Positions 16,721 to 26,651 of a stretch of 64,000 nucleotides of DNA are shown here, piece by piece; position 1 is the first letter of the stretch, and each line of letters opens with the position of its first letter. The notes under the pieces are model-generated. The model was not told where the DNA came from and did not search any database. It saw nothing but the letters and a program-made list of their open reading frames with translations. The position numbers and the translations under genes were made by a program. The stretch is from Streptomyces halobius (GTDB taxonomy: Bacteria > Actinomycetota > Actinomycetes > Streptomycetales > Streptomycetaceae), in NCBI RefSeq assembly GCF_023277745.1, contig NZ_CP086322.1:1612001-1676000 (forward strand), written 5' to 3'.

Positions 16721-17587
16721 TCAGATCTCCTTGCGAAAGCCACCCAGTATGGCCTCGGTGGTGTGTGCCGGCGCGGCCTGCGCACACATCCGGTCCAGGG
16801 CCTCCAGGAACTGCGAGACGTCGTTGCGCTGGTCGAAGTACACGGCGCCGACGAGGCTCTCCGCGTACGCGATGTCCGGGAGTTCCGGAATCGGGAAACG
16901 GAAGATGTGGAACGGCCCGTACATCGCGGGGTGCGGCCCCGCGGCGAAGGGCATGAGCTGCAGCCGGACGTTCGGCAGGGCCGTGGCCTCCATCATCCGG
17001 GTGATCTGGTCGCGCATCACCTTGGGGCCGCCGATCTGGCGCCGCAGCACGGTTTCGTCCATGACCACCCACAGCGTCGGCGCGTTCTCGCGGGTCAGCA
17101 GGGTCTGCCGCTCCAGACGCAGCGCCACGATGCGGTCGATGTCCTCGGCGGGGGCGTGCGGCATGCCGGCCCGCAGCACGGCGGCGGCGTAGTCCTCGGT
17201 CTGCAGCAGCCCGGGGACGTAGTGCGGCTGGTACGCCCGGATGAGGTTGGCCTCGCTCTCCAGGCTGACGAACGCGCTGAACCACTCGGGCAGGACGTCC
17301 CGGAAGTTGTGCCACCAGCCGGGCTTGTTGGCCTCGCGCGCGAGGGAGAGAAAGCCGTCGATCTCTTCCTGGTCGGTGACGCCGTAGGTCGCCAGCAGCT
17401 TCTCGACGTAGGGGATCTTGAGGCCGACCTCGGCCTTCTCCATACGTCGCACCGTGGCATGTGTCACATCGAGGGCCTTGGCGGCCCGTTCGAAGGACAG
17501 TCCCGCCTTCTCGCGCAGGTCCTGCAGTCGCTTGCCCAGCACCACCCGCAGGACGGTCGGCGCCCCTGCCGACCGTGGATCCGCCAC
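16721..17587 (-). CDS. XRE family regulator with DUF5753
   Basis: A 288-residue regulator. A helix-turn-helix of the Cro/C1 type spans about residues 13-70 (LGKRLQDLREKAGLSFERAA; DVTHATVRRMEKAE). The DUF5753 ligand or partner domain fills the rest (YQPHYVPGLLQTEDYA, LRLERQ, LWVVMDETVLRR, VRLQLMPFAAGPHPAM, YAESLVGAVYFD). The GTG start at 17587 is preceded by GGAGGG in the leader. It probably controls the three-gene operon with the DUF397 protein. It is divergent from an HATPase gene with about 136 bases between them. Confidence 0.92.
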   Translation of the reverse strand: MADPRSAGAPTVLRVVLGKRLQDLREKAGLSFERAAKALDVTHATVRRMEKAEVGLKIPYVEKLLATYGVTDQEEIDGFLSLAREANKPGWWHNFRDVLPEWFSAFVSLESEANLIRAYQPHYVPGLLQTEDYAAAVLRAGMPHAPAEDIDRIVALRLERQTLLTRENAPTLWVVMDETVLRRQIGGPKVMRDQITRMMEATALPNVRLQLMPFAAGPHPAMYGPFHIFRFPIPELPDIAYAESLVGAVYFDQRNDVSQFLEALDRMCAQAAPAHTTEAILGGFRKEI

Positions 17588-17723
17588 GTCCGATCCCCTC
17601 CAACCAGCTTCAGTGATCAGCAGTGTGTCATGCCATCACCTACACGAACAGAGTGCATATCTGATTCTGCAAATTACAGAGTGATCCTTGCCATCGGAGA
17701 CCAACATCGCACATAGTTACGGA

Positions 17724-18185
17724 GTGGCTTCCTCCAACAACGCTCCCCTGTTAGGGGGCTGCGGTGGCTTTGTCGCCGAGCACCCGCAGGACGCGTTCCA
17801 TCTGCCGGCGCTGCGCACCTCCGTTCCCGAGGCGCGCAGACGCGTCAGCGCGCTGCTGCGTGCATGGGGCGCGGATCAACAAGTCCGCGACAACGTGGAG
17901 TTGGTGGTGACCGAGCTGTTCACCAACGCGGTACGGCACACCGGCAGCGAGAAGGTCGGCTGCGAGCTCGCCCTCGTCGGCGCGCATATACGCATCGAGA
18001 TCACGGACGAGGGCGGTGGGGGCACATCGGTCCCGCAGGTCCGGCCCCGCAGCGTGGACGAGGAGTGCGGGCGAGGGCTGTTCCTCGTCGGCGCGCTGTC
18101 CGAAAGCTGGGGGTCCCGGCCCCACGGCAGCGGCCTCGGCTGCACCGTCTGGGCGGATCTGCCGTATTCCGCCGCGGCGCACTGA
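17724..18185 (+). CDS. HATPase domain protein (RsbW-like anti-sigma kinase)
   Basis: A 153-residue GHKL ATPase of the anti-sigma/serine kinase type. The N box is seen in NVELVVTELFTNAVRHT, and the G1 and G2 boxes in IEITDEGGGG and EECGRGLFLVGALS. The Streptomyces genome encodes dozens of these single-domain proteins, usually near DUF397 and XRE genes as here. I favour the GTG at 17724, preceded by ACGGA; a TTG at 17688 in frame would add 12 residues. Confidence 0.85.
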   Translation: MASSNNAPLLGGCGGFVAEHPQDAFHLPALRTSVPEARRRVSALLRAWGADQQVRDNVELVVTELFTNAVRHTGSEKVGCELALVGAHIRIEITDEGGGGTSVPQVRPRSVDEECGRGLFLVGALSESWGSRPHGSGLGCTVWADLPYSAAAH

Positions 18186-18223
18186 GGCCCCGCTCCGCCA
18201 TCTGGGCGGAAGCCGGGGCCTCA
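18183..18223. terminator. bidirectional terminator
   Basis: A 10-bp perfect outer stem (TGAGGCCCCG with CGGGGCCTCA) plus a nested 6-bp stem (TCCGCC with GGCGGA) begins at the HATPase stop codon. It lies between convergent genes. Confidence 0.7.
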
Positions 18224-18277
18224 CGTCGTCGTGCCGGGCCTCTCGCGGCCCGCGTTATCGGGTTATCGCCGTTCGCG

Positions 18278-18354
18278 CCTACAGGGGCAGCAGATCATCC
18301 GTCCCTACAGGGACAGCAGATCTCCCGTCCCTACAAGGGGCAGCAGATCGGGCC
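18278..18354. repeat. three tandem 26-bp repeats
   Basis: Three near-identical units of about 26 bases follow each other, each with the core CCTACA(A)GGGG/ACAGCAGATC. They start at about 18278, 18303 and 18329. The third unit and half of the second lie inside the 3' end of the GDSL hydrolase gene, where they encode DLLPL and DLLSL. The stop codon falls within the middle unit. Confidence 0.8.
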
Positions 18355-19111
18355 GTTTGGGTTCGACATGGTCGCCGGAGGACTCACCACGCAGCCGGCG
18401 TCCGATCCACGGGACGAGATGTTCCCGCGCCCAGTGGATGTTGTCCCGCCGGGCCTCCGCCGCCGAGCGCTCCGCTTCCGGGGGCCACGGCTGGTCCGGG
18501 TCGGCCGGCACCCGCAGACCGAGCACCTGCGCAGCGCGCAGCGCCACCCGGGTGTGCCCGTCGGCGGACAGATGCAGCCGGTCATCGCTCCACGCCCGGC
18601 GGTCCTGCACCGACTTGAGCGACCACAGGTCGAGGACCGGGCAGTCGTGCCGGTCCGCGATGGCGCGGACATGTGCCGTGTACGTCGCGATCCTGCCCCG
18701 CAGATGCTTGAGTACGGGGACGCCTCGGGTGTCGAAGCCGGTGCAGAGCAGTACCGTGCCGACCGACTTTCGCAGCTCGGCGACGGCCAGCTCATAGCGC
18801 TCGGCCACCGCGTCCGGATCCGAGCCCGGTCGCAGGATGTCATTGCCGCCGGCACAGAACGTGACCAGGTCGGGAGCCAGCTCCTTCGCCCGGGGCACCT
18901 GTTCCTCGACGATCTGGCCCAGCAGCCGCCCCCGGACGGCCAGGTTCGCGTAGCGGAACTCGCCTTCGTCCCGCTGGTCCGACAAAAGGACCGCCAGCCG
19001 GTCCGCCCAACCGATGTACGCCCCGTCACGGCCGGGATCCCCGACCCCCTCGGTGAAGCTGTCCCCGACGGCTGCGTACGACTCGATGGCGCTTACGGCG
19101 CCGCTTTTCAT
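18305..19111 (-). CDS. SGNH/GDSL hydrolase
   Basis: A 268-residue serine esterase of the SGNH family. Block I is YAAVGDSFTEGVGDP with the nucleophile Ser, block II is NLAVRGRLLGQIV, block III is FCAGGNDIL, and block V is DRLHLSADGH with the Asp-His pair. There is no signal peptide from this start, so it is probably cytoplasmic and acts on an ester that cannot be named. The frame is open to ATG 19147; I prefer 19111 because homologues begin close to the catalytic Ser. The C-terminal 15 residues are encoded by a tandem DNA repeat and may be a recent extension. Confidence 0.85.
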   Translation of the reverse strand: MKSGAVSAIESYAAVGDSFTEGVGDPGRDGAYIGWADRLAVLLSDQRDEGEFRYANLAVRGRLLGQIVEEQVPRAKELAPDLVTFCAGGNDILRPGSDPDAVAERYELAVAELRKSVGTVLLCTGFDTRGVPVLKHLRGRIATYTAHVRAIADRHDCPVLDLWSLKSVQDRRAWSDDRLHLSADGHTRVALRAAQVLGLRVPADPDQPWPPEAERSAAEARRDNIHWAREHLVPWIGRRLRGESSGDHVEPKRPDLLPLVGTGDLLSL

Positions 19112-19414
19112 GTTCTTCGAATCGTCTGCCACCAGGACATACTTCACTGCGAGAAGTGACTTACGCCACCGTAACCAGGGGTTGACGGGGGGTGATTAAT
19201 GCCACCCGGTCAAATTCTCACCAAGTTGGAATAATAAACGGTCAAGAGCGGCTCCCTTGGCCGTTCAGCGATGACTCCGGCGTACGACACACATGGCTAC
19301 GCGGCGTATCTCACCGCCATTACGGCCTGATTGCCCCTTGCGCGAATGTCGTATGGTCGGAGGTGGCCCGCCTGTCGACGATCAGCGTCGGCGGCCGACC
19401 CCCGAGGAGCGCCC

Positions 19415-20221
19415 GTGACGCAGACGCCGCAGATCCCGTCGACCGAGCCCGAGCTCATGGAGGTGCGCAACTTCCGCGATCTGGCCGGGCTGCCGACGGT
19501 GGACGGGCGTCGGATAAGGCACGGACGGCTGTTCCGCAGCGGCCACCTCGCGCACGCGACCGAGTCGGACGCCGCGTTTCTCGCCGGCCTCGGGCTGCAC
19601 ACCATCTTCGACTTCCGCAATGCCTCGGACATCAAGATGGAGGGCCCCGATGTCGTGCTCCCCGGTGTACGGAATGTGAACATCCCGCTCACCGATCCGG
19701 CCGACGGCGCGGAGTTCTGGGCCATGGTGCGCGACGGCGAGCTGGACCAGCTGCGCCCCGCGCTCGGTGACGGCAAGGCCGCGGCCCGTATGACCAGCAC
19801 CTACCGCCACATCATCACCACCCGCACGGCGGACCACAGTCGTGTGCTGCACACGCTCGCCGAGGACAGCGTCCCGGCGCTGATGCACTGCGCCGCCGGA
19901 AAGGACCGTGCGGGTCTGTCGATCGCCGTGACCCTGCTCGCCGTCGGTGTGGAGCGGGACGCCATCGAGGCCGACTACCTCAAGTCCAACGACCCCAGCC
20001 GCCGCTACAAGATCCGTCGCTCCGACAACTCCGCGGTCGGCATGTCCCAGGAGGTCATGGAGCTGCTGTCGCCGCTGTTCGGGGCGCACACGGAATATCT
20101 CGCGGCCGCGTTCGACTCGATCGAGGAGACCTGGGGTTCGACGGAGACGTATCTCACCGAGGGCCTGAAGCTGACGGCCGAGACCCGCGAGCGGCTGCGC
20201 GCGCAGCTGCTGACCGGCTGA
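19415..20221 (+). CDS. tyrosine-protein phosphatase (PF13350 type)
   Basis: A 268-residue phosphatase. The signature loop MHCAAGKDRAG holds the catalytic Cys and Arg of the HCxxGKDR class. Upstream elements of the family are RNFRDLAGLPTVDGRRI near residue 16, LFRSGHLAHATESDAAFL and TIFDFRN. Relatives act on phosphotyrosine, phosphoserine or phosphoinositides; Mycobacterium MptpB is a known example. GTG 19415 follows GAGGAG with good spacing, fixing the start. No signal peptide is seen. Confidence 0.9.
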   Translation: MTQTPQIPSTEPELMEVRNFRDLAGLPTVDGRRIRHGRLFRSGHLAHATESDAAFLAGLGLHTIFDFRNASDIKMEGPDVVLPGVRNVNIPLTDPADGAEFWAMVRDGELDQLRPALGDGKAAARMTSTYRHIITTRTADHSRVLHTLAEDSVPALMHCAAGKDRAGLSIAVTLLAVGVERDAIEADYLKSNDPSRRYKIRRSDNSAVGMSQEVMELLSPLFGAHTEYLAAAFDSIEETWGSTETYLTEGLKLTAETRERLRAQLLTG

Positions 20222-20248
20222 CCGGCAAGGCCACACCTTCTCTGACGG

Positions 20249-20277
20249 ACGGCCCGGTGGATCCCCCACCGGGCCGT
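20249..20277. terminator. terminator between convergent genes
   Basis: A perfect 12-bp stem (ACGGCCCGGTGG with CCACCGGGCCGT) and 5-base loop ATCCC lies 28 bases after the phosphatase stop and before the convergent serpin-like gene. Confidence 0.75.
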
Positions 20278-20318
20278 TCCGCGTCATCGGGCTGTTCCGC
20301 GTCATCGGACCGGGCGCC

Positions 20319-21508
20319 TCACCACATACCCGGGCCCACCGGCCGGCCGTCCCACCCGTCCGGATCCGTCGCCCATCCCGCGACCAGCACCAGCCCCGAC
20401 GCCCGGTGCACCGCGAGAAAGCCGAACGGCCGGTCGTAGCGGGCCGACACCAGCCGGGCCTGGTACGGCGGGGTCGGCGGCACGCCCGCGACGCCCGCCG
20501 TCACGGCCGTGACGGCGGCCGCCCGGAACCCGAGCGGCCCGAACGTCGCGGTCGCCGTCTGCCGGGCGGTCGACACCGCGAGCGGCGTCTCGCTGAGGCC
20601 CGGGAAGTGCCCGCACGAGTTGTCCATGACCGCTTCGAGCCCGAAGAGCCCGGCCCGCTCCAGCAGATCGTGTTCGGCCGCGACAGCGAACCTACGGTGG
20701 CCAGATCCGCCCGCGGTGTGCCGTCCCCAGCTCGCCATCTCTGTCACCGTCAGCCCCGGCCCGGCGCCTTCGGGGAGCTCCGCACCGGGCACCGTCCGGT
20801 ACCCGCCGCCCAGCGCCGCCAGGCCGTGGTGCAGCACCTCGCCACCCGTCATGTCCTCCGGCCCGAGCAGCAGCCGCACGGCCAGGCCGTTGTCCCCCGG
20901 GACATCGAAGGCGGTCAGCGGACCGGCCGGAGTGTGGTGCACCCGCACCTGCTCCGCGGCCGTACGGTAGCGGTGCAGACCGGTCAACTCCTGTCCTGCC
21001 CACGGGCCTTCGGTCACCCGCAGCGGACTCTCCCGAAACGGCTCCGCCCAAGTGGTGCGCACCAGCAGCGCGCTCGCCAAAACGAGTAGCATGTCGGGGG
21101 TCACCCGTACCGGCATCCGCTCGATCAGGCCGTCGGTGTGCCGCTGTGCCCAGGCGTCCAGCGCGTTCTGGTCCGCGGAGGCGTCGCCGGTCAGTTCGCC
21201 GTGGAGGTCCAGCGGCAGACCGGTCAGCCACTCGGGCCGCAGCGCCAGTACGCGCCGGGTCCACAGGCCCAGCGCGGCATCGACGCCGTCCGCCGCGTCC
21301 AGCGCGCCCAGCAGCTCGCATCCTTCGCGCACGGCGCGGTCCGCGTCGGTGCCGAGTGCCTCGGCCGGCTCCTTACGGGCCGGTCCGGCCGCGGGCCCGG
21401 CGAGCAGCGCCAGCAGCGGCCAGACACCGGCGGCGGTCAGTACGGTGCCGCGCTCCCCCACCGCGCCCAGCGCGCCGTCATGTCGTTGACGGCCCGTGCT
21501 GTTGTCAT
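20319..21508 (-). CDS. serpin family protein, N-terminal frameshift
   Basis: A divergent serpin-like protein of about 396 residues if repaired. Family-like parts are TAAGVWPLLALLAGPAAGPA at the N-terminus, NALDAWAQRHTDGLI, MLLVLASALLVRTTWAEPF, and the C-terminal YDRPFGFLAVHRASGLVLVAGWATDP that forms the serpin core. The best start is ATG 21508, with GGGAGGGG 5 bases upstream, giving MTTARAVNDMTARWA. That frame then hits TGA after 23 residues. One missing base near 21468 would restore a continuous protein (ARWA-AVGERGTVLTAAG). The nearest in-frame start for the main frame is GTG 21461, which would lose helix A. The lesion may be a sequencing error. Confidence 0.75.
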
Positions 21509-21568
21509 GGGGCCCCTCCCGGTCGAACGAAGTGGAGACCGGGGGAGACCATCGCATCCACCATGTCG

Positions 21569-22951
21569 TCAGCGGTGGGCGACCGCCTGCTTCACCAGCG
21601 TCCGCCCGAAGTCCCACATCAGGCCGCCGCCCCCGTGGGCGTCGTCCATGACTGCCGTGAACGCCTGGACGAACCGGTCCACTTCCCGTTCGCCGATGAT
21701 CAGCGGTGGGATCAGCTTAATGACCTCAAGATGGTCGCCGGAGACCTGAGTGAGGATGCGGTGCCGCTGCAGCAGCGGCACCACGACCATCTGCGCGAAC
21801 AACCCCTTGCGGGCCGCCTGCAACATCGTCCAACGGCTCCGCAGTCCAAGGGACTTGGGGCGGCCGAACTCGATGCCGATCATCAGGCCGCGGCCGCGGA
21901 CGTCATGCAGCAGCTCGTACCGGTCGACCAGCGCGGCGAGCCGGGAACGCAGCAGGTCCCCGGTGTGCCGGGCGTTGGCGACGATGTCCTCGTCCGCCAT
22001 CACCGTGAGCACCGCGAGACCGGCCGCCATCGCCTGGGCATTGGCGCCGAAGCTGGCGGAGTGCACCAGCACCCGGTCCATGGACGAGTAGACCTTCTTG
22101 AAGATCCAGTCCCTGCCGAGCGTCGCACCGACCGGGACATAGCCGCCGGAGAGTGCCTTCGCCACACAGACCAGGTCCGGTTCGACGCCGTCCTCGTACT
22201 GGTAGGCGAAGAAGTCGCCGGTGCGGCCGAGGCCGGTCTGCACCTCGTCGGCGATCAGCAGGGCCTTGTGCCGGTGCAGCATCTCCTGGGCGGCGCGGAG
22301 GAATCCGGGCGGGGCGGGCAGTACGCCCTTGCCCTGGACCGGCTCGACGACCAGCGCCGCCACGTCACCGCGCGTGACCTCCCGCTCCAGCGCCGCCAGA
22401 TCGCCCAGCTCGATGGCGGTGTCGGGCAGCAGCGGAGCGAAGCCGTCCCGGAATCCGTCCTCGCCGTTGACGGAGAGCGAGCCGGTGGTCAGGCCGTGGA
22501 AGGCGTGGGTGCAGTAGAGGACGCGCGGTCTGCCGGTAGCGTAGCGGGCGAACTTCAGGGCGGTCTCCACGGCTTCGGTGCCGCTGTTGCCGAAGAAGAC
22601 GCGATCCAGGTGGGGTGCGTACGTCAGCAGCTTCTCGGCGAGCAGACCGGGCAGTGGCTGGCAGTCGAAGCGGGTGAGATCGGGCAGACCGGCGTCCAGC
22701 ACGTCGTGCAGCGCCTGCCGGACGACCGGGTGATGGCGGCCGAGGCCCATCACGCCGAATCCGGCGAGCATGTCCAGATAGTCCTGGCCGTCGCTGTCCC
22801 AGAAGTAGGCGCCCTCGGCCCGTTCGTAGACCTTGTCGAAGCCGATGGTGTGCAGCATGCGCGGGAGCTGGTGGTTGAGGTGGCGGGTGTACAGGTCGTA
22901 GCGCTCGCCGCCGCGTTCGGCGAGCAGCTTGGCCAGGTCGAATCCGGTCAC
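21569..22951 (-). CDS. hpnO: HpnO-type class III aminotransferase (hopanoid)
   Basis: A 460-residue PLP-dependent class III aminotransferase. Conserved parts are the [16 protein letters not shown] substrate and PLP loop (121-136), [11 protein letters not shown] (235-245) with the PLP-binding Asp, and [10 protein letters not shown] with the Schiff-base Lys265. In hopanoid clusters this enzyme, HpnO, converts ribosylhopane-derived aldehyde to aminobacteriohopanetriol. Its position as the last gene of the hopanoid operon supports that role. Its start overlaps the dxs stop by 4 bases. Confidence 0.88.
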   Translation of the reverse strand: MTGFDLAKLLAERGGERYDLYTRHLNHQLPRMLHTIGFDKVYERAEGAYFWDSDGQDYLDMLAGFGVMGLGRHHPVVRQALHDVLDAGLPDLTRFDCQPLPGLLAEKLLTYAPHLDRVFFGNSGTEAVETALKFARYATGRPRVLYCTHAFHGLTTGSLSVNGEDGFRDGFAPLLPDTAIELGDLAALEREVTRGDVAALVVEPVQGKGVLPAPPGFLRAAQEMLHRHKALLIADEVQTGLGRTGDFFAYQYEDGVEPDLVCVAKALSGGYVPVGATLGRDWIFKKVYSSMDRVLVHSASFGANAQAMAAGLAVLTVMADEDIVANARHTGDLLRSRLAALVDRYELLHDVRGRGLMIGIEFGRPKSLGLRSRWTMLQAARKGLFAQMVVVPLLQRHRILTQVSGDHLEVIKLIPPLIIGEREVDRFVQAFTAVMDDAHGGGGLMWDFGRTLVKQAVAHR

Positions 22952-24831
22952 GAGGGGTTCTCCTTACGGGCGGCCGGCACACCGCTGATCCGGCCGGCGA
23001 TCTCGGCCGGGGTGAGGCCCAGGTCGGCCAGCAACTCGCCGCGCCTGGCATGCGGCAGAAACTGCTCGGGAATGCCGAAGGTGCGCAGCGGCATATCGAT
23101 GTCCGCGTCGCGGAGCGCTTGGTCGACCATCGCACCCACGCCTCCCTTACGGCTGTTGTCCTCCACGACGGCCACCAGTGTGTGCTGCGCAGCGAGTTGG
23201 ACGATGGCGTCGTCCACCGGCTTGACCCAGCGCGGATCGATGACCGTCGTTCCGATGCCGCGCGCCTCCAGCAGCTCGGCGACCCGCAGACACACGGGCG
23301 CCATCGCCCCGACCGCGACCAGCAGCACCTCCGGCTCCGGCGCGCGGTGCAGCACATCGACGCCGCCGATCCGCTCCACCGCTCCGATCGGCTCGCCCAC
23401 CGACTCCTTGGGAAACCGGATGACGGTCGGCGCGTCGTCCACGTCGAGGGATTCCCGCAGCTGGGCGCGGAGCTGGTCGGCGTCGCGCGGCGCGGCGATC
23501 CGCAGTCCCGGTACGACGCCCAGCACCGACAGGTCCCACATGCCGTTGTGGGAGGCGCCGTCCGTACCGGTGACACCGGCCCGGTCGAGGACGAAGGTGA
23601 CACCGCACTTGTGCAGCGCGACGTCCATCAGGACCTGGTCGAAGGCGCGGTTGAGGAAGGTGGCGTAGACGGCGACGACCGGATGCAGCCCGCCGGTGGC
23701 CAGCCCCGCCGCCGACACCGCGGCATGCTGTTCGGCGATGCCCACGTCCCACACCCGGTCCGGGTACGCCGCGGCGAACTTCCCCAGCCCGACCGGCTGC
23801 AGCATCGCCGCGGTGACGGCGACGACGTCCGGGCGCTCGGCGCCGATCCGCAGCATCTCGTCGCCGAAGACGGACGTCCAGGAGGGGCCGCTGGGCGGGG
23901 CGACGGGCTCGCAGGTCAGCGGGTTCATCATGCCGACGGTGTGGAAGCGGTCCGCGGCGTCCTCCAGGGCGGGCCGGTAGCCGCGGCCCTTCTCGGTCAG
24001 GCAGTGCACCAGCACCGGCCCGTGGAAGCCGGCCGCGCGGCGCAGCGCGGATTCGACGGCCGCGATGTCGTGCCCGTCGATCGGCCCGACGTACTTCAGG
24101 CCCAGGTCCTCGAACATGCCCTGCGGGGCGATGAAGTCCTTGAGGCCCTTCTTGGCGCCGTGCAGCGATTCATAGAGCGGCTGTCCGACGACCGGGGTGC
24201 GCTGGAGGACGTCCTTGCCCCAGGAGAGGAATTTCTCGTAGCCGTCGGTGGTGCGGAGAGTGGCGAGGTGGCTGGCGAGGCCGCCGATGGTCGGGGCGTA
24301 GGAGCGCTCGTTGTCGTTGACGACGATGACGAGCGGGCGGTCCTTGGCGGCGGCGATGTTGTTGAGCGCCTCCCAGGCCATGCCGCCGGTGAGGGCCCCG
24401 TCACCGATCACCGCGACGACGTGGTCGCCCTTGCCGCGCACCTGGTTGGCCTTGGCGAGGCCGTCCGCCCAGCCCAGCACCGTCGAGGCATGGCTGTTCT
24501 CGATCACATCGTGGTCCGACTCGGCACGCGAGGGGTAGCCGGACAGCCCGCCCTTGGCCCGCAGCTTGGAGAAGTCCTGCCGACCGGTGAGCAGCTTGTG
24601 GACGTAGGACTGGTGCCCGGTGTCCCACAGGATGCGGTCGGCGGGCGAGTCGAAGACCCGGTGCAGGGCGATGGTCAGCTCGACCACGCCCAGGTTGGGC
24701 CCCAGATGGCCGCCGGTGCGGGCCACCGCCCGCACCAGGAACTGGCGGATCTCCTCGGCGAGTTCGTCCAGCCGGCCCTCGGGCAGCGCCTTGAGGTCGC
24801 GCGGATCGCGGATGTGCTCCAGCATCGTCAT
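22948..24831 (-). CDS. dxs: 1-deoxy-D-xylulose-5-phosphate synthase
   Basis: A 627-residue Dxs, the first enzyme of the MEP isoprenoid pathway, joining pyruvate and glyceraldehyde 3-phosphate with TPP. Visible landmarks are [19 protein letters not shown] near the start, the [13 protein letters not shown] segment, the TPP/Mg motif [24 protein letters not shown], the transketolase central region [15 protein letters not shown], and [15 protein letters not shown]. Its place between hpnH and hpnO indicates a pathway-dedicated copy for hopanoid supply; streptomycetes often carry another dxs elsewhere. About 130 bases with no gene separate it from hpnH. Confidence 0.95.
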   Translation of the reverse strand: MTMLEHIRDPRDLKALPEGRLDELAEEIRQFLVRAVARTGGHLGPNLGVVELTIALHRVFDSPADRILWDTGHQSYVHKLLTGRQDFSKLRAKGGLSGYPSRAESDHDVIENSHASTVLGWADGLAKANQVRGKGDHVVAVIGDGALTGGMAWEALNNIAAAKDRPLVIVVNDNERSYAPTIGGLASHLATLRTTDGYEKFLSWGKDVLQRTPVVGQPLYESLHGAKKGLKDFIAPQGMFEDLGLKYVGPIDGHDIAAVESALRRAAGFHGPVLVHCLTEKGRGYRPALEDAADRFHTVGMMNPLTCEPVAPPSGPSWTSVFGDEMLRIGAERPDVVAVTAAMLQPVGLGKFAAAYPDRVWDVGIAEQHAAVSAAGLATGGLHPVVAVYATFLNRAFDQVLMDVALHKCGVTFVLDRAGVTGTDGASHNGMWDLSVLGVVPGLRIAAPRDADQLRAQLRESLDVDDAPTVIRFPKESVGEPIGAVERIGGVDVLHRAPEPEVLLVAVGAMAPVCLRVAELLEARGIGTTVIDPRWVKPVDDAIVQLAAQHTLVAVVEDNSRKGGVGAMVDQALRDADIDMPLRTFGIPEQFLPHARRGELLADLGLTPAEIAGRISGVPAARKENPS

Positions 24832-24963
24832 GATCGGTCCCCCTCTACTGGTTCAGCTGATGGTGATGTCGGGGGCGGTGCGCCCTGGGGTTGCCCGCAC
24901 ATGTCCGGCGGCCGGGCCGGGACACCGGGAGCCCCGGTGCACCGGCTCACCACCGCTCCGGCC

Positions 24964-25998
24964 TCACCCGCGGTTTCCCCCGACGGTCTCCCGGGCGGCC
25001 CGGAGGGACTCCTTGAGGGAGCCCATGGTGGCCAGGACGGCGGTGGGCTCATAGCCGCAGTGCGCCATGCAGTTGGCGCAGCGCGGGTCCTTGCCGCGGC
25101 CGTACTTGCCCCAGTCGGTCTCCTCGATGAGCTCCCGGTACGTCGGGACATAGCCGTCGCTCATCAGGTAGCAGGGGCGCTGCCAGCCGAAGAGCGAGTA
25201 GTTGGGGATCGCCCAGGCGGTGCACGGGAAGTCCGCCTTGCCCTCCAGGAAGTCGAGGAAGAGCGGGCTGTGGTTGAGCCGCCAGCGGCCGCGGTTGCCA
25301 CCCGCGAACGCCTTCTTGAACAGCTCCCGGGTCTGCTCGACGCCCAGGAAGTGCTCCTGGTCGGGGGCCTTTTCGTAGGCGTAGGCGGGCGACAGCATCA
25401 TCTCGTCGACCTGGAGGTCGTCATTGAGGAAGTTGAGGACCTCGATGACGGTCTGCGGGGTGTCGGTGTTGAAGAAGGTGGAGTTGGTGGTGACCCGGAA
25501 GCCGCGCCGCTTGGCCTCCTTGATCGCCTCCACCGCCTCGTCGAAAACGCCTTCCTTCGCGACGGATTCGTCATGCCGCTCCCGCATCCCGTCGATGTGC
25601 ACCGCGAACGCGAAAAACGGCGAAGGGGTGAATTTATCGATCTTCTTACGCAGCAATACCGCGTTCGTGCACAGGAAGACATACTTCCTCTTCGCCACCA
25701 ACTGCCGTACGATCTCGTCGATCTGCGGATGCATCAAGGGTTCGCCGCCGGCGATGGAGACCATCGGGGCGCCGGACTCCAGCACCGCGCCGACCGCCTG
25801 TGCCACCGGCATCCGCTGTTTGAGGACGCCCGCCGGATGCTGGATCTTTCCGCAGCCCTCGCATTTCAGGTTGCAGGCGAAGAGCGGTTCGAGTTCCACG
25901 ATGAGCGGAAACCTCTCGCGCCGTCGCAGCACTTTCTGTTCAAAGAGATAGGTCCCGACCCGGATGGTCTGACGGAGCGGCATTGCCATCTGGCTCAC
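24964..25998 (-). CDS. hpnH: adenosyl-hopene transferase HpnH (radical SAM)
   Basis: A 344-residue radical SAM enzyme with CNLKCEGCG (Cys42, Cys46, Cys49, counted from the first ATG), then MVSIAGGEPLMHP and YVFLCTNAVLL. HpnH adds the 5'-deoxyadenosyl radical to diploptene (hopene) to give adenosylhopane, the first step of side-chain extension. The C-terminal cysteines in DPRCANCMAHCGYEPTA are typical. Two closely spaced starts are possible: ATG 25998, which overlaps hpnG as ATGA, and the more conserved MAMPLRQ at 25989. Confidence 0.95.
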   Translation of the reverse strand: MSQMAMPLRQTIRVGTYLFEQKVLRRRERFPLIVELEPLFACNLKCEGCGKIQHPAGVLKQRMPVAQAVGAVLESGAPMVSIAGGEPLMHPQIDEIVRQLVAKRKYVFLCTNAVLLRKKIDKFTPSPFFAFAVHIDGMRERHDESVAKEGVFDEAVEAIKEAKRRGFRVTTNSTFFNTDTPQTVIEVLNFLNDDLQVDEMMLSPAYAYEKAPDQEHFLGVEQTRELFKKAFAGGNRGRWRLNHSPLFLDFLEGKADFPCTAWAIPNYSLFGWQRPCYLMSDGYVPTYRELIEETDWGKYGRGKDPRCANCMAHCGYEPTAVLATMGSLKESLRAARETVGGNRG

Positions 25999-26651
25999 CT
26001 CCTGGAGAGCTGCAAAGAACGGTGCCAGGCAAAAAGGACAGGAAGAACGGAGCGCAGCACACGGAAGGCCGATATTCCCCCGCGCACGGTGCCGATGCGC
26101 ATGAGTTCATGTTCCGGAGCGTCCACGACCACCCGGACGGCGGCAACCGGACGGGGGCCGGCACGCACCGCCGCGTGGAGCGTCGCGGCGGACTCCATAT
26201 CCACCGCGACGGCTCCGGCGGCGTGCAGCGCGGCCCGCTCCGCGCCGCGGACGACATGATCGGAGCCGCGCAGCAGACCGGTGTGCACGGTCAGGCCGCG
26301 CTGCCGCAGGCCCCGTAGCAGCGGACCGTTGTCACGGCAGATCACATCGGGCGCGGCGGGCCGGTGGTCGCGGGTGGCCTCGGCGACGACGACGTCCCCG
26401 GGCCGCATCCCCGGCGCGAGCCCGGCGCAGAAGCCGCTGGCGACGACCGGGGAACGCGCGGTGGCGCAGCCCTCGCGCAGCGCCTTCGCCAGGGCACGCT
26501 CCGCCGCCTGCGGCCCCATTCCGGTGCGGAGCGTGAGGACGGGCGGGCCTGCTCCGCCACGGCCACCGCCCCGGAGCGCGAACCGCTCGATGCCGAGCGC
26601 ACAGGCGACCAGCAGCGGCGGATCCGCGTCCGGCGGGGGCCGTCTCGGCAT
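25995..26651 (-). CDS. hpnG: adenosylhopane nucleosidase HpnG
   Basis: A 218-residue nucleoside phosphorylase/nucleosidase family protein. It has the family elements LLVACALGIERFAL near residue 11, TGMGPQAAERAL, VVASGFCAGLAPGMRPGDVV, and VAVDMESAATLHAA with the ribose-binding Met-Glu-Ser. HpnG removes adenine from adenosylhopane to give ribosylhopane (possibly phosphorylated). Its ATG overlaps the stop of shc (TGATG) and its stop overlaps hpnH (ATGA), so the three are translationally coupled. Confidence 0.9.
   Translation of the reverse strand: MPRRPPPDADPPLLVACALGIERFALRGGGRGGAGPPVLTLRTGMGPQAAERALAKALREGCATARSPVVASGFCAGLAPGMRPGDVVVAEATRDHRPAAPDVICRDNGPLLRGLRQRGLTVHTGLLRGSDHVVRGAERAALHAAGAVAVDMESAATLHAAVRAGPRPVAAVRVVVDAPEHELMRIGTVRGGISAFRVLRSVLPVLFAWHRSLQLSRR

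Noticed and set aside
24832..24963. ispG remnant between dxs and hpnH
   Set aside because: The 132 bases do not contain a recognisable IspG fragment in any frame I could read.
23050..26259. 1069-codon plus-strand frame
   Set aside because: It lies opposite dxs, hpnH and hpnG, which carry clear active-site motifs; a typical high-GC antisense frame.
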